This document shows, piece by piece, positions 33,050 through 45,039 of a stretch of DNA of 62,112 nucleotides. The notes beneath the pieces were generated by a model that had not been told where the DNA came from, ran no database searches, and saw only the letters and a list, made by a program, of their open reading frames with translations. The position numbers and the translations under genes were made by a program. The DNA is from Termitomyces sp. T153 (taxonomy: Eukaryota > Basidiomycota > Agaricomycetes > Agaricales > Lyophyllaceae): contig JACKQL020000193.1 of assembly GCA_018296165.2 (NCBI GenBank), positions 1 through 62,112 on the forward strand, written 5' to 3'. Numbering within the stretch: position 1 is the first letter of the stretch; each line of letters begins with the position of its first letter.

Positions 33050-33622
33050 ATCCCATCACCTGTTGTTTAGGACAACTGTGAATAAAGTGCCCCTGCTCAC
33101 CACATAAGATGCATATGCCCTCTTTCCATCATTTCTCGTGTGTCTCCTCCAGTACATTGATCCACAGCCTATCCTGAATCTTGTTCATGCACAGGGCTTC
33201 TTGATCATTGGCGGAGTCTGGAATGTCATTGAGGTTGGTGTCCAGGGGCTCCGGGGTTACATGAAGGTTGGCAGCGTTGAGCTGGGCAGGTGGGCATTGT
33301 CCCAGAGGTCAATTGGCACTGGAGGTTCCTCAAGCCCAGAGGAAAATGAGGTGCAGGGTTGGCAGGGTTGGCAGGGATTGAGGATTGAAGGCCATTGGTT
33401 GCTCCAGCCTGCTAGTTGGTGTTACTGGAGGTGTTCCAAGAGGTCCAGGGTGCCATGTTTTTGCTGCAATTTTCCCAGTAATGTTGGTCGACCTAGGTAA
33501 CAAGTGCCTTGTACCCATCATAGGTGGTTTGCTTGGGTGTGAGGCAAAGAACGTCCTTGATCCATTGAGGCAGAGCATAACAGAGGGCAAATCGGAGAGC
33601 ATTGTAGTTCCAACTGGTCTAG
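33050..33622 (-). pseudogene. E0 gag, 3' part (truncated)
   Basis: Knuckle at 33072-33113 (CILCGEQGHFIHSC). The capsid end (TTMLSDLP.., NITGKIAAKTWHPGPLGTP) aligns with E2 12540-12900. Homology with E2 stops at about 33622, and RB begins at 33640, so the rest of gag and the 5' LTR of E0 are missing from the window. Confidence 0.65.
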
Positions 33623-33639
33623 TCAATAACAGTGAAAAA

Positions 33640-35026
33640 GGGTTGCTAGCAATGTAGGCAAGTCTGGAGGAATGGCTGGGCAAGTCTATAACTTAAAGTG
33701 GAGCTAATTCAACACCTGGAATGACAGCCAGTATACTGGTTGTTAAGGTAGCATGTATTAAAAAAATAAGTCCAAATCAAGAAATAATAAAATCTATAGC
33801 AATAATACCAAGAAATAAAATATTATTGGGGACCTTGCTAGAAGAAGCACAAGAGGGCACTAGGGGAACATCAGATAGTGGGCTGAGGGTCTAGACTACA
33901 CATGACAAAGTCATGTAATTGTTGCATTGTGTAGAAATGAGAAAATCTCAAAGTTGCCAAAACATAAGAAAACTTGGAAATCTGTACTCAGCAAGAATAG
34001 AGTCTTATCATCCTCCTGTGGACTAAAATTGTGACCATCTCCAGTCAACTGTCAAAGTGTTGTGACTCACTAGGTAGTCCATGTGTCAAGTCTTGAAAGT
34101 TTATATATTCCTAATATTCTGGTTGGACTTTGTCAAATTCTCATCCTTCTTTTGTTTAACTGGTCCAACTACTCTTAACTTGACCTTAAAATGTCCTCAG
34201 CCACTGCCATCACTGCTGATCAAATGGGCTTGGAGCATACAGCCCATGCCTAACTTAGCAAGATTGACTATCTGCTATTGTTAGCATGAGAGAGGATGTC
34301 AACAGACCCAGAGCACAGGATGGCTATATTCTTTACTTTGTTTCTGCACTGGTTTAAGACTGCTTGTAGTAGTGTAGAGTGGCCCAAAAGTAGAGCAGTG
34401 GAAAGAGAGTGTTGCAAGCTATACACTTGTTATGCTAGCAAGTCTTAGGTGGTGCCTTACACCAAAAACTTTGTAAGCTAAGCTTTTTCTTCTCATCATG
34501 CTTGTTGCTAATGCTGTTGCTAGGCCCCCCTACCATTGCTGGATTATGAGATGGAAGACTTGTTTGGTGAGGGGATAGTGGTAAGTTGCTTGGGGTGTTG
34601 CTAGTTCAGCAATGTTGCTAAGTGTTCTTAGTTGGTTAGTGACCCGATGCCTGATGAATTGTTTTAGTTACAGCATGCCCCATGCAAATTGATTGGAATT
34701 GACAAGTTCAGTAGGGAGCAGGAGGAGAGTGGCCTTTGCCAATGAGGGTAGGGGTGAGGAAGAGACTGATAAACAGTCTGAGGAGGCTAATAGCATTGCT
34801 AAGAACCCAGCAATATTGCCAGAACAAGCTAGGGGTTCCAACAAGAGTAAGGCCAAGACAGCTGAGCCTGAAGTAGATTCTGTTCCATTGCTAGGATCTG
34901 TTGCTAAGTCTTGAGCAGGAGTCCAATGGTAACATTGCTACAAGCCCAAAGACATTGCCAAAAAATAGCAAGGGTTTGAGGACTCCACCATTGATGCCAG
35001 CACTGGTAAAATTCTGGTGCCACGGC
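33640..35026 (+). repeat. Repeat RB: second copy of the intron-containing repeat
   Basis: It aligns with RA from GGTTGCTAGCAATG on. The gene-like part (about 34310-34580) encodes EHRMAIFFTLFLHWF, AVERECCKLY and ASKS, with stops. The exon end LDYEMEDLFGEGIV precedes a GTAAGT donor, and exon 2 continues HAPCKLIGID. The right end is cut by the Gypsy-2 LTR at 35027. Many GTTGCTAG/GTTGCTAAG words occur. Product unknown. Confidence 0.6.
34581..34673 (+). other. Intron in RB (phase 0, 93 bp)
   Basis: GTAAGTTGCTTGGGG donor region and TTTTAGTTACAG acceptor, at the place homologous to the 96-bp RA intron. Confidence 0.65.
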
Positions 35027-35465
35027 TGTCAGGGGATGTCCCACTTGTTTCTCCTTCTCCTTCTCCAGTTCTTGTCAGATTCTCTCTGCTATAGTTTTCC
35101 TTCATTCTCCTTCCTTTTCCCTATCTATTGGTCCTAGTTTTAGCCCTCAGGCTGCACCAGTTCTCTGTCAATAATTCAGACAAGTTTGGCCCCTTTGACA
35201 CTGCCACCAGCTTATGTAATTGCTGATCAATTGCTGACACATCACTTTTGTTTTTTTTCTGTCATACTGTATAGTTGTTTCTCATGCTTCTAAAGCCTCT
35301 GAAGCGTCACACCTGGCCTAGGGAATCCCTAGACTTGTTCTCTTTGGATTTCCCTTTGCCAGGTGAGTAGTTATCTCAGTAGACACTGCACAGTACTGAA
35401 TAGACTTTGGATTTCCCTTTTTCAGTTGTGTGATTGAGCCACAGCCTCCAGAGGTCACCTTTACA
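35027..35465 (+). repeat. G2a 5' LTR (439 bp, Gypsy-2)
   Basis: It starts TGTCAGGGGATGTCC and ends GGTCACCTTTACA. It matches the inverted LTRs of G2b, including the AAATCCAAAG words. The following GCAGAACAAGTCTC is shared with G2b and is the likely primer-binding region. Confidence 0.75.
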
Positions 35466-35583
35466 GCAGAACAAGTCTCTAGATTTGGTCTAAGAGCTCC
35501 TTTTTTGATTATCTGAGCTTTTACTTGGTTTTTCAAAAAGGTCTCTCCCCCACCAGTGTCTTAGTGCCCCCTGTGCTCCTCCC

Positions 35584-36836
35584 ATGACCCAGCCAACCCC
35601 TCTGGCACCTCTCCTTGATGCTTTAAGCCCCCAGGACAATGCCTGGAGTTGTTTGCTGTCCCTGGAGACACAGGTTCAACTCACTAAAGCCTCCCTTACT
35701 TCTCACACTGCTAAACTCACCAGACTCCATCAAACTACTGAAGCAGTGTCCCTTTCTCTCCATGCCCTCCTGGAACATCTCCCCCTTGCTCCTACTCCCC
35801 CTCCTAGACCCCCAGCAGCTGCAGCAAGGTTTTTTTCTGCACTTAGCTTGGAGGTTTCAGCACCCCACTCCAAACTTCCTTGCCCTGCACTCCCTGATGT
35901 CTTTGATGGGGACTGCAGAGTCAAGGAACATTTCCTCCAGTCCTGTATCACTTATATCCAGCCAATCAGTGAAGCCTTTGCCTCTGATGCCTTGAAAATT
36001 GCTTGGGTTCTCTCCTACATGAAGGCTGGCTAAGCCTCAACATATGCACTGCATATTTTTTGATGCCCAGGAGGAGTTGAGAGTTTCTCTAGCTGGATGG
36101 AATTTGAGAAGGAGTTCCAAGCTGAGTTCTTCCCCCTTGACTCCACTGAAACTGCAGCTCTTTCCCTTTGGGACCAAACCCAGTATGATCAAGGAAAGTA
36201 ATCACTCAATGAGTACATTAACTCTTTTTGTGCCTTAGTTGAACAGGCTGGATATCTGGATGGTCTGCAACTTTGCCTAACCTTCTGTGATGGACTCTAC
36301 CCCTCTTTTATGAATTGCATCAATAGTATGGCAGAGGGGTGCCCAGCTGATGAGCATGTCAACACCTGGTACAAGGTGGCACATGAGCAGTAACAGCTCA
36401 TAGGACTGCAACATGAGTTGTGGTGAACACAATCCTTGACCTTTCCTTTCCCTTGTGGAGGGTTCACACCCTGAGCTCCCCCTTCCACACCTGCATTAGC
36501 ATTTCCACAAGCAGATGCAGCTCCTCCTTTTACACCTCATATTGCCCCCTTGCACTCCCTACTACAAGGAGTCCCAATGGATGTTGATACCTTCCAACAG
36601 TGGTCCTCTACTCCCCTGTTGTATTAATGCTGTGGGAAGGCTGGTCATCTTGCCCACTACTGTCCTCAAGAACTAGAAGTCCACTACCTGTTAGCATTGG
36701 AGCAAGAAGAGCTGCTCATCTAACTCCTTGCAGCCTGAGACACAATGGGAACCCCCTCTTCTGACACACCTATAGCTGTCCATTCTGATGAACTAGCCAA
36801 TGTATTAGAGGAAATTCCTACAGAGTTTGAGGATTT
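35584..36836 (+). pseudogene. G2a gag
   Basis: ATG at 35584 (MTQPTPLAPLLDALSPQDNAW) matches the G2b start. A capsid-like domain follows (PALPDVFDGD, ALKIAWVLSYMKAG, then EYINSFCALVEQAGY in other frames). A decayed knuckle at about 36620-36670 reads CCGKAGHLAHYC, with its first Cys probably changed to Tyr. Stops at 36031 and elsewhere. Gag of this family forms the particle shell and binds RNA. Confidence 0.65.
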
Positions 36837-36839
36837 TTA

Positions 36840-39018
36840 AAAGGGCAATGGATGACCTGTACACCCCTGTTGCCTAGTACTAATCATTTCACCCCCCTGT
36901 CTGTAGAATCAAATATATCTGTTGCCATTGTTGATACTATGCCTGAAATGATAAGCCCCTCCTCAGACATACAAACTCCCTCTTCAGCTAAAGTCTCTGC
37001 TGGAAACACACCTCCTAGCCCATGCCTCCAGATTCTTGCATGGGCACATTATCTTCTCTGTTGTTATGTTGCTGCTTCTACTCCTTCTACTAACTCCCTG
37101 AAGCTACAGATAGTAATTGATACAACAGACACCCAGCAGACCCAAAGTGTGGTTGCCCTCCTTGACAGTGGGGCAACAGGCCTCTTCCTCAATATAGACT
37201 ATGTGCAATAACACCACCTCATCACTTGCTCCCTTTCCTATCCTATTCCTGTATACAATGTTAATGGCATGCTCAATGAAGCTGGCTCTATTTGCTCCAT
37301 GGTGGACCTGGTCCTCCACTACTAAGACCACTCAGAGCAAGCCACTTTTGCCATCACTAGTTTGGGAAAGCAAGACATGATCTTGGGGTTTACCTGGCTA
37401 CATGAGCACAACCCAGAGATTGGCTGGACTAAGGGTGAGGTGAAGATGAGTCATTGCTCCTATCACTGCATTACCTGTGTAGAAGAAGCCCATAAGAAGC
37501 AGAGAGCCAAGGTTTGTGAGCATGCTGCTGTATGTGCCTGTCATGTTGGACATCTCCTTTATGCTGATCTTGACCTCCTGAATCCTCCCCCTCCAGCATT
37601 CCCTCATAGAGAAGCCCTCTACAAGGATGTCCAAGGTGTTGGGTGTAAATTTCCAGAGGAAGAGGGAGGTGAAGGAGAATGGACCAGTACTCCAGATGCA
37701 GAGTCTCTGGATGAAGCCATAGAGGTGGGTGATAGGATCTATGCTACAACCCTCTGCTCCCCTCCTACAGTGGCAGAGATTTAGGCCAGTCAGACTACTT
37801 ATCAACATCTGGCTGAGGCATTTGCAGCAAACTCACAGCTCAAGCCTTTCCATAGCACCATCTCAATCACCTCCATGATTTTGAGGATGTATTCTTCAAG
37901 GCCTCCTTTGATTCACTTCTAGAGTGCAAGCAGTGGAATCATGTGATTGAGCTTATACTAGATGCTGAGCCCTCCAGCTACAAGGTCTATCCACTTGTGC
38001 CCTGTGAGCAGGATGAGCTGGATGCTTTCCTGCAAGAGATAGCTCAGAATGAATATGGCTCTCCAAGTCTCCAATGGCCTCCCCAATCTTTTTTATTAAG
38101 ACAAAGGACAGGTCTCTTCATCTGGTTCAGAATTATTGTGTCCTAAATGCAATGACAGTGAAGAACCACTATCCTTTGCTACTCATCTCAGAACTTGTCA
38201 ACAACAACAACCTTCAAGGTGCACACTGCTTCACAAAGTTGGACATCCATTGGGGCTACAACAATGTATGCATCAAAGAAGAGGATGAGTGGAAGGCAGC
38301 ATTCTAAACTGATTGTGGACCTTTTGGACCTCTGATGATGTTCTTTGGTCTCACCAATAGCCCAGCCACCTTCCAGACTCTGATGAATGACATTTTCCAT
38401 GATCTGATTGTGGAAGGTGCTGTCTGTGTATATCTTGACAATATCCTCATCTACACTAAAACTCTGGAGGAGCATTGCCGGGTCATGTGCATTGTCTTGA
38501 AATGCCTCTGCCAACACCAGCTCTATTTTAAGCCTGAAAAGTGTGAATTTGAGCAGACTAAGGTGGAATACCTGGGTTTGATCATTTTGCATAAAATGGC
38601 TGAGATGGACCCCATTAAAGTGGCAGGTGTAACAGAATGGCCTGAGCCAAGGAACAGGAAGAAAGTGCAGGCCTTTCTTGGGTTTGTCAATTTCTATTGG
38701 AGGTTCATACAGGATTTCTCCCACCATGCATGCCCCCTCTTTGACCTCACAATTAAGAATACAGCATGGTGGTGGAGCCCCCACAGCAAGCTGCCTTTGA
38801 TGCCCTCAAGCAAGCTGTGACCTCAAAGTCTGTCCTCCTGTTCCCTGACAATGACTCTCCATTCCATGTAGAAGCAGATAGCTCAGACTTTGCTACAGAA
38901 GCAGTCCTTTTCCAGCAGTCAAAGGAGGATGGTAAATGGCATCTAGTAGTCTTCTACTCCAAAAGCCTTAATGCAGTGGAATGGAACTATGAGATCCATA
39001 ACAAGGAGATGCTGACAA
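36840..39018 (+). pseudogene. G2a protease, reverse transcriptase, partial RNase H
   Basis: The protease loop ALLDSGATGLF (about 37155-37190) is intact. Reverse transcriptase: LHLVQNYCVLN, KLDIHWGYNN, FFGLTNSPATFQTLMND and VYLDNILIYTK (about 38425-38460), with YLDD changed to YLDN. The thumb has FLGFVNFYWRFI. RNase H begins HVEADSSDFA and runs to YEIHNKEM, then is cut at 39018. Several stops and a frameshift at about 38307. Confidence 0.75.
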
Positions 39019-39287
39019 TGTTAGTTTATATACTCAGTCAGTGTGTATAAACGACTGTATTGTTCTAAGTACCTGTTGGTTCATATACTAGTAATCCATA
39101 AGCTACTGTGTATATGGATACTTAGAAGCTCACCTCAGTCAGTGTGTATAAATGACTGAGAGTCCCCTGTTCTCTGTTCTGATCCATGTTCCTTCAACTA
39201 TACAGTTCCTCTTTTCTAATCCATATTTCCCTCTGTGGTGGCAGCATTGAGTCACATGGGATGATGCACCTCATGGTCCCTTTGTCA
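39019..39287 (-). repeat. C1 3' LTR
   Basis: In plus coordinates TGTTAGTTTATATAC to TTTGTCA. Immediate left flank GACAA (39014-39018), part of G2a RNase H. Confidence 0.8.
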
Positions 39288-39339
39288 ATACTTCCCCAGA
39301 CTTGTGTGATGCCTCATTCCTCAAAGAGTTGCAACACCA

Positions 39340-41380
39340 TGCAGAACTTTTGATGTTGTGGCCTAGCCAGGGCTTTGGTGAAAAGGTCTGCTAGGTTCTT
39401 GTCGCTTAGTATGTAGGTGATTGTGACTTTTCTATCTTCCGCCACTTGTCTAATGTAGTGGTGTGTGACATTGATATGCTAGACATGGTTGTGATTGCGT
39501 TGGTTCTCAGCAATGGATATTGAGCTAGTGTTATCACCTGTCAGATCCACCAGGTATGGTACTTCCATCCCAATCTCTGCAAGTGCTGCATGCATCCACT
39601 GTATTTGTTCCCCCGCCTTCACTAATGTGATGTATTCTGCTTTGGTAGTTGAGGTTGAAACTGTGTCCTGGAATTTGGAGCTCCAACTCATCAGTCCCCC
39701 CCACTTGAAGAAATACTCCCCCAGAGATTGACTTCCTCATATCAACATCTGCTGCAAAGTCTGAGTTGTAATATTCTTGGAGTACATAGTCCTGGTATTG
39801 TGAGCCTCCATATCATAGTTTGTAATGCAGTGTTGCTTTTATATATCAGAAAACATGTAACAGTGCAAGCCAGTGTGGTTTCCCTGGGTTTGACATGAAG
39901 TGACTGAGTGAGGTCATGGCATAAGCAATGTCTGGGTGTGTGCCAATTTGTGCATACATTAATGAGCCAAGTGCTTCCTTATACAGTTTGTCTTTCATAT
40001 ATAATCAATCTTTGTCTGTCACTGGCTGTTGCATTTAACTGAAGATGAGTCCAGACAGTAGAGATGTGTATTTTGGAGTGCAGTTAGCCATACCAAATTT
40101 CTTGAGGGTCTGCTTCAAGTACTCCTCCTGATCAAGAAGCATGAGCTGTTGCTCCCTGTCCCAAGTGACCCTAATGCCAAGTACAAACTTGATGTCACCT
40201 AAATCTTTGATTTCATATTTCTCCCCCAGTTCCTTCCACACTCTGACTGCTTCCCTGAGGTGTCATCCATGTACATGCTGGTTATCATTTTCTCTCCATC
40301 TCACTTTCTATATTGCACTGATTGGTCAGCTTCCAATTGTTTATAACCTAACCATTTCATATCTGCATCTAACATTCCCCACCAGTTCTTTGCTGCATCC
40401 ATCATCCCATACAATGCCTTATCCAGCTCCAATACTAGGCTTCTCTCACTGTCATCATGACCTCCACCACCATTACTCCCATCCTTGCTAATGTCTCCAC
40501 CACCAATGCCATGCTCACTCTCCCTAACTTGTTTGCCCTCTGTGATGTCCACCCTCACAACCTTGCTAGGTTTCATCTTGTACTCTTCAGGCTGCTCCAT
40601 GAGCATGGGAACTTGAGCAGGGGCATTCAGATAGGCACTAGTGTAATTAATCTACCAAATTTCATAATCAAGAACTGTGCCAATGGCCAAATTCATCTAC
40701 AAAGACTTGTATCTGACTGCAGACACATAGGTGGCAAAGAAATCCACCCTGGGATCTGTATGAAACCTTTCACCACAAGTCAGGCTTTACGTCCAACAAC
40801 CTTGCCATTAGCATTGTACTTCAATGCAAAAACCCATCGATTTTTCATAGTCCTTGCTCTCTTGGATCATGGCACCAGCCTCCATACTTTCCACTCATAC
40901 ATCTTTGCCATCTCAGCATCCATTGCCAGCTTCCACAGGTCAGGTTGCCTCATTGCCTCTGAATAGGATTGTGGTACCCATGTCTCATCTAGTGTCATGG
41001 TCATTGTTGCTAATGCTCGTGTAGATGCATATGTCTCCTCCTCACTCTTGGGGTCTGACAAGTTATCAATGAGTGGCAGATGCAGAGGCTCTCTCACAGC
41101 AAGACAAGCAGAACAACAAACAGTGCTGTTAGTCAGTGTGGCACTAGCAGGTGACAGGGGCCATGTAACAGGTTGCAGAGCAGGCTGTGGTGCAGCCTAT
41201 ATTGAAGCAGGGGTGCTAGGGTCAGTATCACTGCCCCCATCAATGTAGTCAGTGGAGTGAAGGCTGAATATGTCAAACAGGTCAACAACAGGGCTGTCAC
41301 ATATATCTGGTAGGGTCTGATGAGCAAGGCCTTCTTCAAAGATAATATCACATGATTGGAAGATTTGTCTCATGGAGCAT
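39340..41380 (-). pseudogene. C1 reverse transcriptase and RNase H
   Basis: Reverse transcriptase starts at about 41050 with PQSYSEAMRQPDLWKLAMD and continues RWVFALKYN, LDKALYGMMDAAKNWW and the catalytic MYMDDT (about 40260-40280), then LGDIKFVLGIRV. RNase H: STSTTKAEYITLVKAGEQ, then ILSDKNLADLFTKAL. The order protease-integrase-RT-RNase H defines Copia. Frame breaks at about 40240, 40600 and 39740. Confidence 0.8.
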
Positions 41381-42640
41381 TTAGAAGCTTGTAGTCACCC
41401 TTCCCATAGTAACCCACCAGCACACACTTCACCAAGCACACGTTGAGTTTGCTGCCACCATCCTCCTTCAGGACTTTGGTGTATGCAGTGCACCCAAATG
41501 GGTGCAGGTAAGAAACATCAGATTTATAGCCAGTTCTGATCTCATGGGGTGTCTTGCCAGAGTGACAAGAGCTTGGGACAAGGTCAAGGACCTGGATTGC
41601 AGTAGAGGTGGCCTCCCCCTAGTAGTGGGCTGGCAGTCGAGAATTGCAGAGCATGCTGCAAGTGAGGTCCAGGATAGTACAGTTCCAACATTCAACCACA
41701 CCATTCACCAATAAAGAGTGCAGAGCAGTTGTCTCATGCCTGATACCTCTCTTTGCACAATACCCATCCCAAAATGCATTCACAAACTCCATCCCCTCAT
41801 CTGTCCAGACACATTTTACTCATTTCCCATACTGCATCTCAATATGCATGTCAAAGGACTCAAGGCAGATGAGCATGTTCTCTTTCATCTTGTGCACAAG
41901 GTACCAGGCTTCACAGTCAGTGCCTGCCTGATCAGTGGCAACTACCATCAATGATTTGCTGCCTGTTGTCTGTATCCTGGCAGGACCCCATGTGTTAAAA
42001 GCCACTTGCTCATAGGTTCAATTACAGGCTCGACCTTCTTGTCAAAAGGCCAGCAAGTTTGTTTGCTCAGAATGCAGTCTTCACACTTACCATGCAATGA
42101 CATCTTGGTGATTTTCAGGTCCTCGACCATGTTGCTGCAGGTCATCTCATGAACTGTGGCCTCACTAACATGGCCAAGTCTGCAGTGCCAGGTCTCCATG
42201 TCAACTGAGTTGTGAAGCAAGTGAGCAACCATTGCAGTAGGTGGGGGAGAGACAAATTCAATGAGGAACATTGTCCCAGACATGGGGCAGCATATAAAAG
42301 AATGACCATTAGGTGCATGCAACATGGCACCTTGCTCACTAATTCCAAGCTTAATGCTCTTGCAAACCAGGAAACCAATAGAGATAAGCTTGTGATCAAG
42401 CTTGGGGGCATGCAGCACATCATTGAAAGTAACTTCCATGACTTCCCCATTGAAGTTAATCCACTTGCAAACCTTACTGCAACCAGCAATGCTGAATGAG
42501 CCCTTTGCTATCACACCCATCTAGCAGTTGGCATCTGGGGCTCTGTAGGTTATGAAGTCCTCCTGATTTGTAAAGAAATGACGGCTTGCAGCAGAGTCCA
42601 TATAGGTGATCTTGTCATTTACTGCCATGTCAACTAGGGT
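41381..42640 (-). pseudogene. C1 protease, GAG-pre-integrase and integrase
   Basis: The protease loop reads MDSAASRHFF (about 42590), where Copia members usually have DSGAS. The GAG-pre-integrase zinc domain has WHCRLGHVSEATVHEM and KCEDCILSK (about 42210-42060). The integrase core follows: VAFNTWGPARI, VVATDQAG, WTDEGMEFVNAFW and NGVVECWN. Stops at about 42522 and 41820. Confidence 0.75.
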
Positions 42641-43559
42641 CAAGAAAGCCAGGCACCAAGGGCTGCTGTTATTGGTAGCCTATATCACTGCTGAGTTTGC
42701 TTGTGGCACTGCAGGTGGACTCTGGCTGAAAGGATTGGAGCTCATGGAATTCTCATTGCAGCCTTTCCTCCACTAGTCTGGGTACTGGCCCTCTATGCCT
42801 CCACCCTTTTGGAAGCATTTATCAACTATGTGTCCCAACCGCTTGCAGTTGGGGTTCAAGCAAATAAGGGAGCTTTTATTTTATGCATTGGTCTGTGTCA
42901 TGAGAGCCTGGGCCGACATCACAGGAGAGATAGCATGGAGGCCATGTAGCAGGAGGGCATATGTTGTCAGCCACACTATGACCTCAGCGGACGTGGTCTC
43001 ATTCACCAACAAGCCAGTGACTGAAGCCCATGAGGAGGGCATTGACCTGATAATGTAGGCCCTGAAATGTCTATCATCAATGCCTGCACCCTGATCATTG
43101 ACCTTAGCCCATGCAGTTCTTAGTGCTTTGAAGTGTGCCTTGATGCTGGACCCATCAACATACTTGATGGATTCCAGCTCCTCTTCAGCATGAATGAGGC
43201 CAAGGTCAGTCTTTGTATCATAAGAGATGCCCATGCAGCTGTGGCAGATCTAGCCATGCAAACACCCACACCAATAGGATTGATCATGTTTAGAGTCACC
43301 ATGCTTCTCACATAGGCATTGTGTTGGAGCCACTTGTCCAGAGTTGGGTTCAGCACACCCCACCAGGTCAACCTCTCAGGCATTTCTGCCTTGACTCCAG
43401 TGTTATCGCCCCCTCCAGACACTTTATCTTGCCTGTCAGGTACCCTATTAATTTGCAGCTGCAAGCCACCTCCATCATGGTTATTTTGAATGAAGGCCAG
43501 TTCAAGCCATCAAATTTTTTGTCAGTAGGCAATAGGAATAGAGTCAGATTCTGAGACAT
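42641..43559 (-). pseudogene. C1 gag
   Basis: It starts at 43559 with MSQNLTLFLLPTDKKFDG, then LNWPSFKITMMEVACSC and IGYLTGKI, the usual opening of Copia Gag. A middle helical part at 43234-42881 contains IKAHFKALRTAWAKVNDQG. A knuckle-like NCKRLGHIVDKCF lies at about 42850-42810, before a Gly-rich GGGIEG. At least two frameshifts. Confidence 0.7.
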
Positions 43560-43655
43560 ATTTGTGTCTTTTGTTCAGAGTCAGGTCTGGTGTTGGTGGG
43601 TCTAAAAAAATTTTGGGAGTCGCTCTGTCTAGTAAGTGGCATGGGGCCAATAACC

Positions 43656-43926
43656 TGTTGGTTTATATACTCAGTCAGTGTGTATAAATGACTGTATTGT
43701 TCTAAGTACTTGTTGGTTTATATACTAGTAATCCATAAGCTACTGTGTGATATATGGATACTTGGGAGCTCACCTCAGTTGGTGTGTATAACAACTGAGG
43801 GTCTCCTGTTCTCTGTTCTATTCCATGTTCCTTCAACTATACAGTTCCTCTTTCCTAATCCATATTTTTCTCTGCAGCAGCAGCATTGAGTCATATGGGA
43901 TAATGTGCCTCATGGTTCCTTTGTCA
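43656..43926 (-). repeat. C1 5' LTR
   Basis: In plus coordinates TGTTGGTTTATATAC to TTGTCA. Right flank ATATC, within E3 integrase. Confidence 0.8.
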
Positions 43927-44810
43927 ATATCATCTCTAACACAGCCCCCTGTTTGTCTCCCATTTCTGGCAATCACTATGCAAGGCACTCAAAATAAAAA
44001 CCAACCTATTGACTGCCTACCACCCAGAGACTGATGGACAAACAGAACAAATAAACCAGACATTGGAACAGTACCTCTGCCTATATGTTAACTATTTACA
44101 AAACAACTGGCATCCAGAATTTCCCCTTACCAGGTATTTACAATAACATGCCTCACTCCACCACCAGAGTTTCCCTCTTTTATGCCAACAAGGACTACCA
44201 CCCCTGACTCACACTATCCCTCAAGAACATCCCCTTCCACATCACTCACAAAGTCACCAAAGGCCTCTGATCTCTCCACCAGTTTCTCCAGGACAAAATC
44301 AATACAGCCAATCAAGCCTACTTCAAGCATACCAATGCCTGACAAAATCCCACTCCTGACTGGTCCCCCAGCACCTTGGTCTGGCTTGATAGACAAAACC
44401 TCAAGATCCAGAGGCCCTCTGTCAAGCTTGATCACAAAAGACTTGGCTCCTTCAAGATTCTCCAAAAGGTCTCAACACACACCTACAAGCTTGACCTACT
44501 CCCAGGCCTGAAGGGCCTCCACCCAGTCTTCCACATGTGCCTCCTCAAAAAACACACTCTGGACTCCTTCTCTGGTCAATGCCCCAGTAGACTGCCCCCT
44601 GCCAAAGTTGAGGACAAATCTCACTACAAAGTTGACCAGATCCTTGACTCCCACTTGGTCCATGGCTGACCCCAATACTTGGTCCATTGGAAGGGCTATG
44701 GACCCAAGGACAACACTTGGAAACCCTGTAAAAACCTTGACAGAGCCCCCACCAAACTCTGGGACTTCCACCAATGATACCCCACCAAGCCTCAGGACTC
44801 CTGGGACTAA
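43927..44810 (+). pseudogene. E3 integrase end and chromodomain (Gypsy-1)
   Basis: It starts inside the integrase core (LFVSHFWQSL-like, AYHPETDGQTEQINQTLEQ) and continues through the C-terminal domain ([28 protein letters not shown]). The chromodomain ([40 protein letters not shown]) leads to the stop at 44808. Frame breaks in the first 400 bp. The upstream part of E3 is absent. Confidence 0.75.
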
Positions 44811-45039
44811 CTGGCACAGATGGCATTAGTGGGCATAACCTTCACCTCTGGATTTATCAGGGATTCAACTTCCAAATAACCCCCTATGTGTCTTTTCTTC
44901 TACTCTCCCTCACTTAACACAAGCTCAACTGCCCAGGCTGGATGTCTGGAAAAGGCTGTATGTATGAGCTATGACATTACACAATATCACAAGGTACAAG
45001 CAAGCATGGAGCACAAGAAGACAAGTCCAAGAAAACCTC

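Larger units (their letters stand above)
35027..39018 (+). mobile_element. G2a: Gypsy-2 retrotransposon, 3'-truncated
   Basis: 5' LTR, gag, protease, reverse transcriptase and part of RNase H are present. The element stops in mid-codon context at 39018, where the Copia LTR begins. The remaining RNase H, integrase and 3' LTR are not found on the other side of the Copia element. Confidence 0.75.
39019..43926 (-). mobile_element. Copia element C1 (4908 bp, minus strand)
   Basis: It is bounded by direct repeats 39019-39287 (269 bp) and 43656-43926 (271 bp). On the element strand these begin TGACAAAGG and end TATAAACYAACA. Next to the 5' LTR is GGTTATTGGCCCCAT, a typical Copia-like primer-binding start. 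Next to the 3' LTR is CTGGGGAAGTAT, a purine tract. By hand alignment the LTRs differ at about 26 sites, mostly transitions. The flanking sequences do not match as a TSD and belong to different Gypsy families. Confidence 0.85.

Noticed and set aside
1852..35026. RA and RB as the target duplication or LTRs of one giant element
   Set aside because: They are too diverged, contain an exon-intron structure, and end in different Gypsy-2 LTR orientations.
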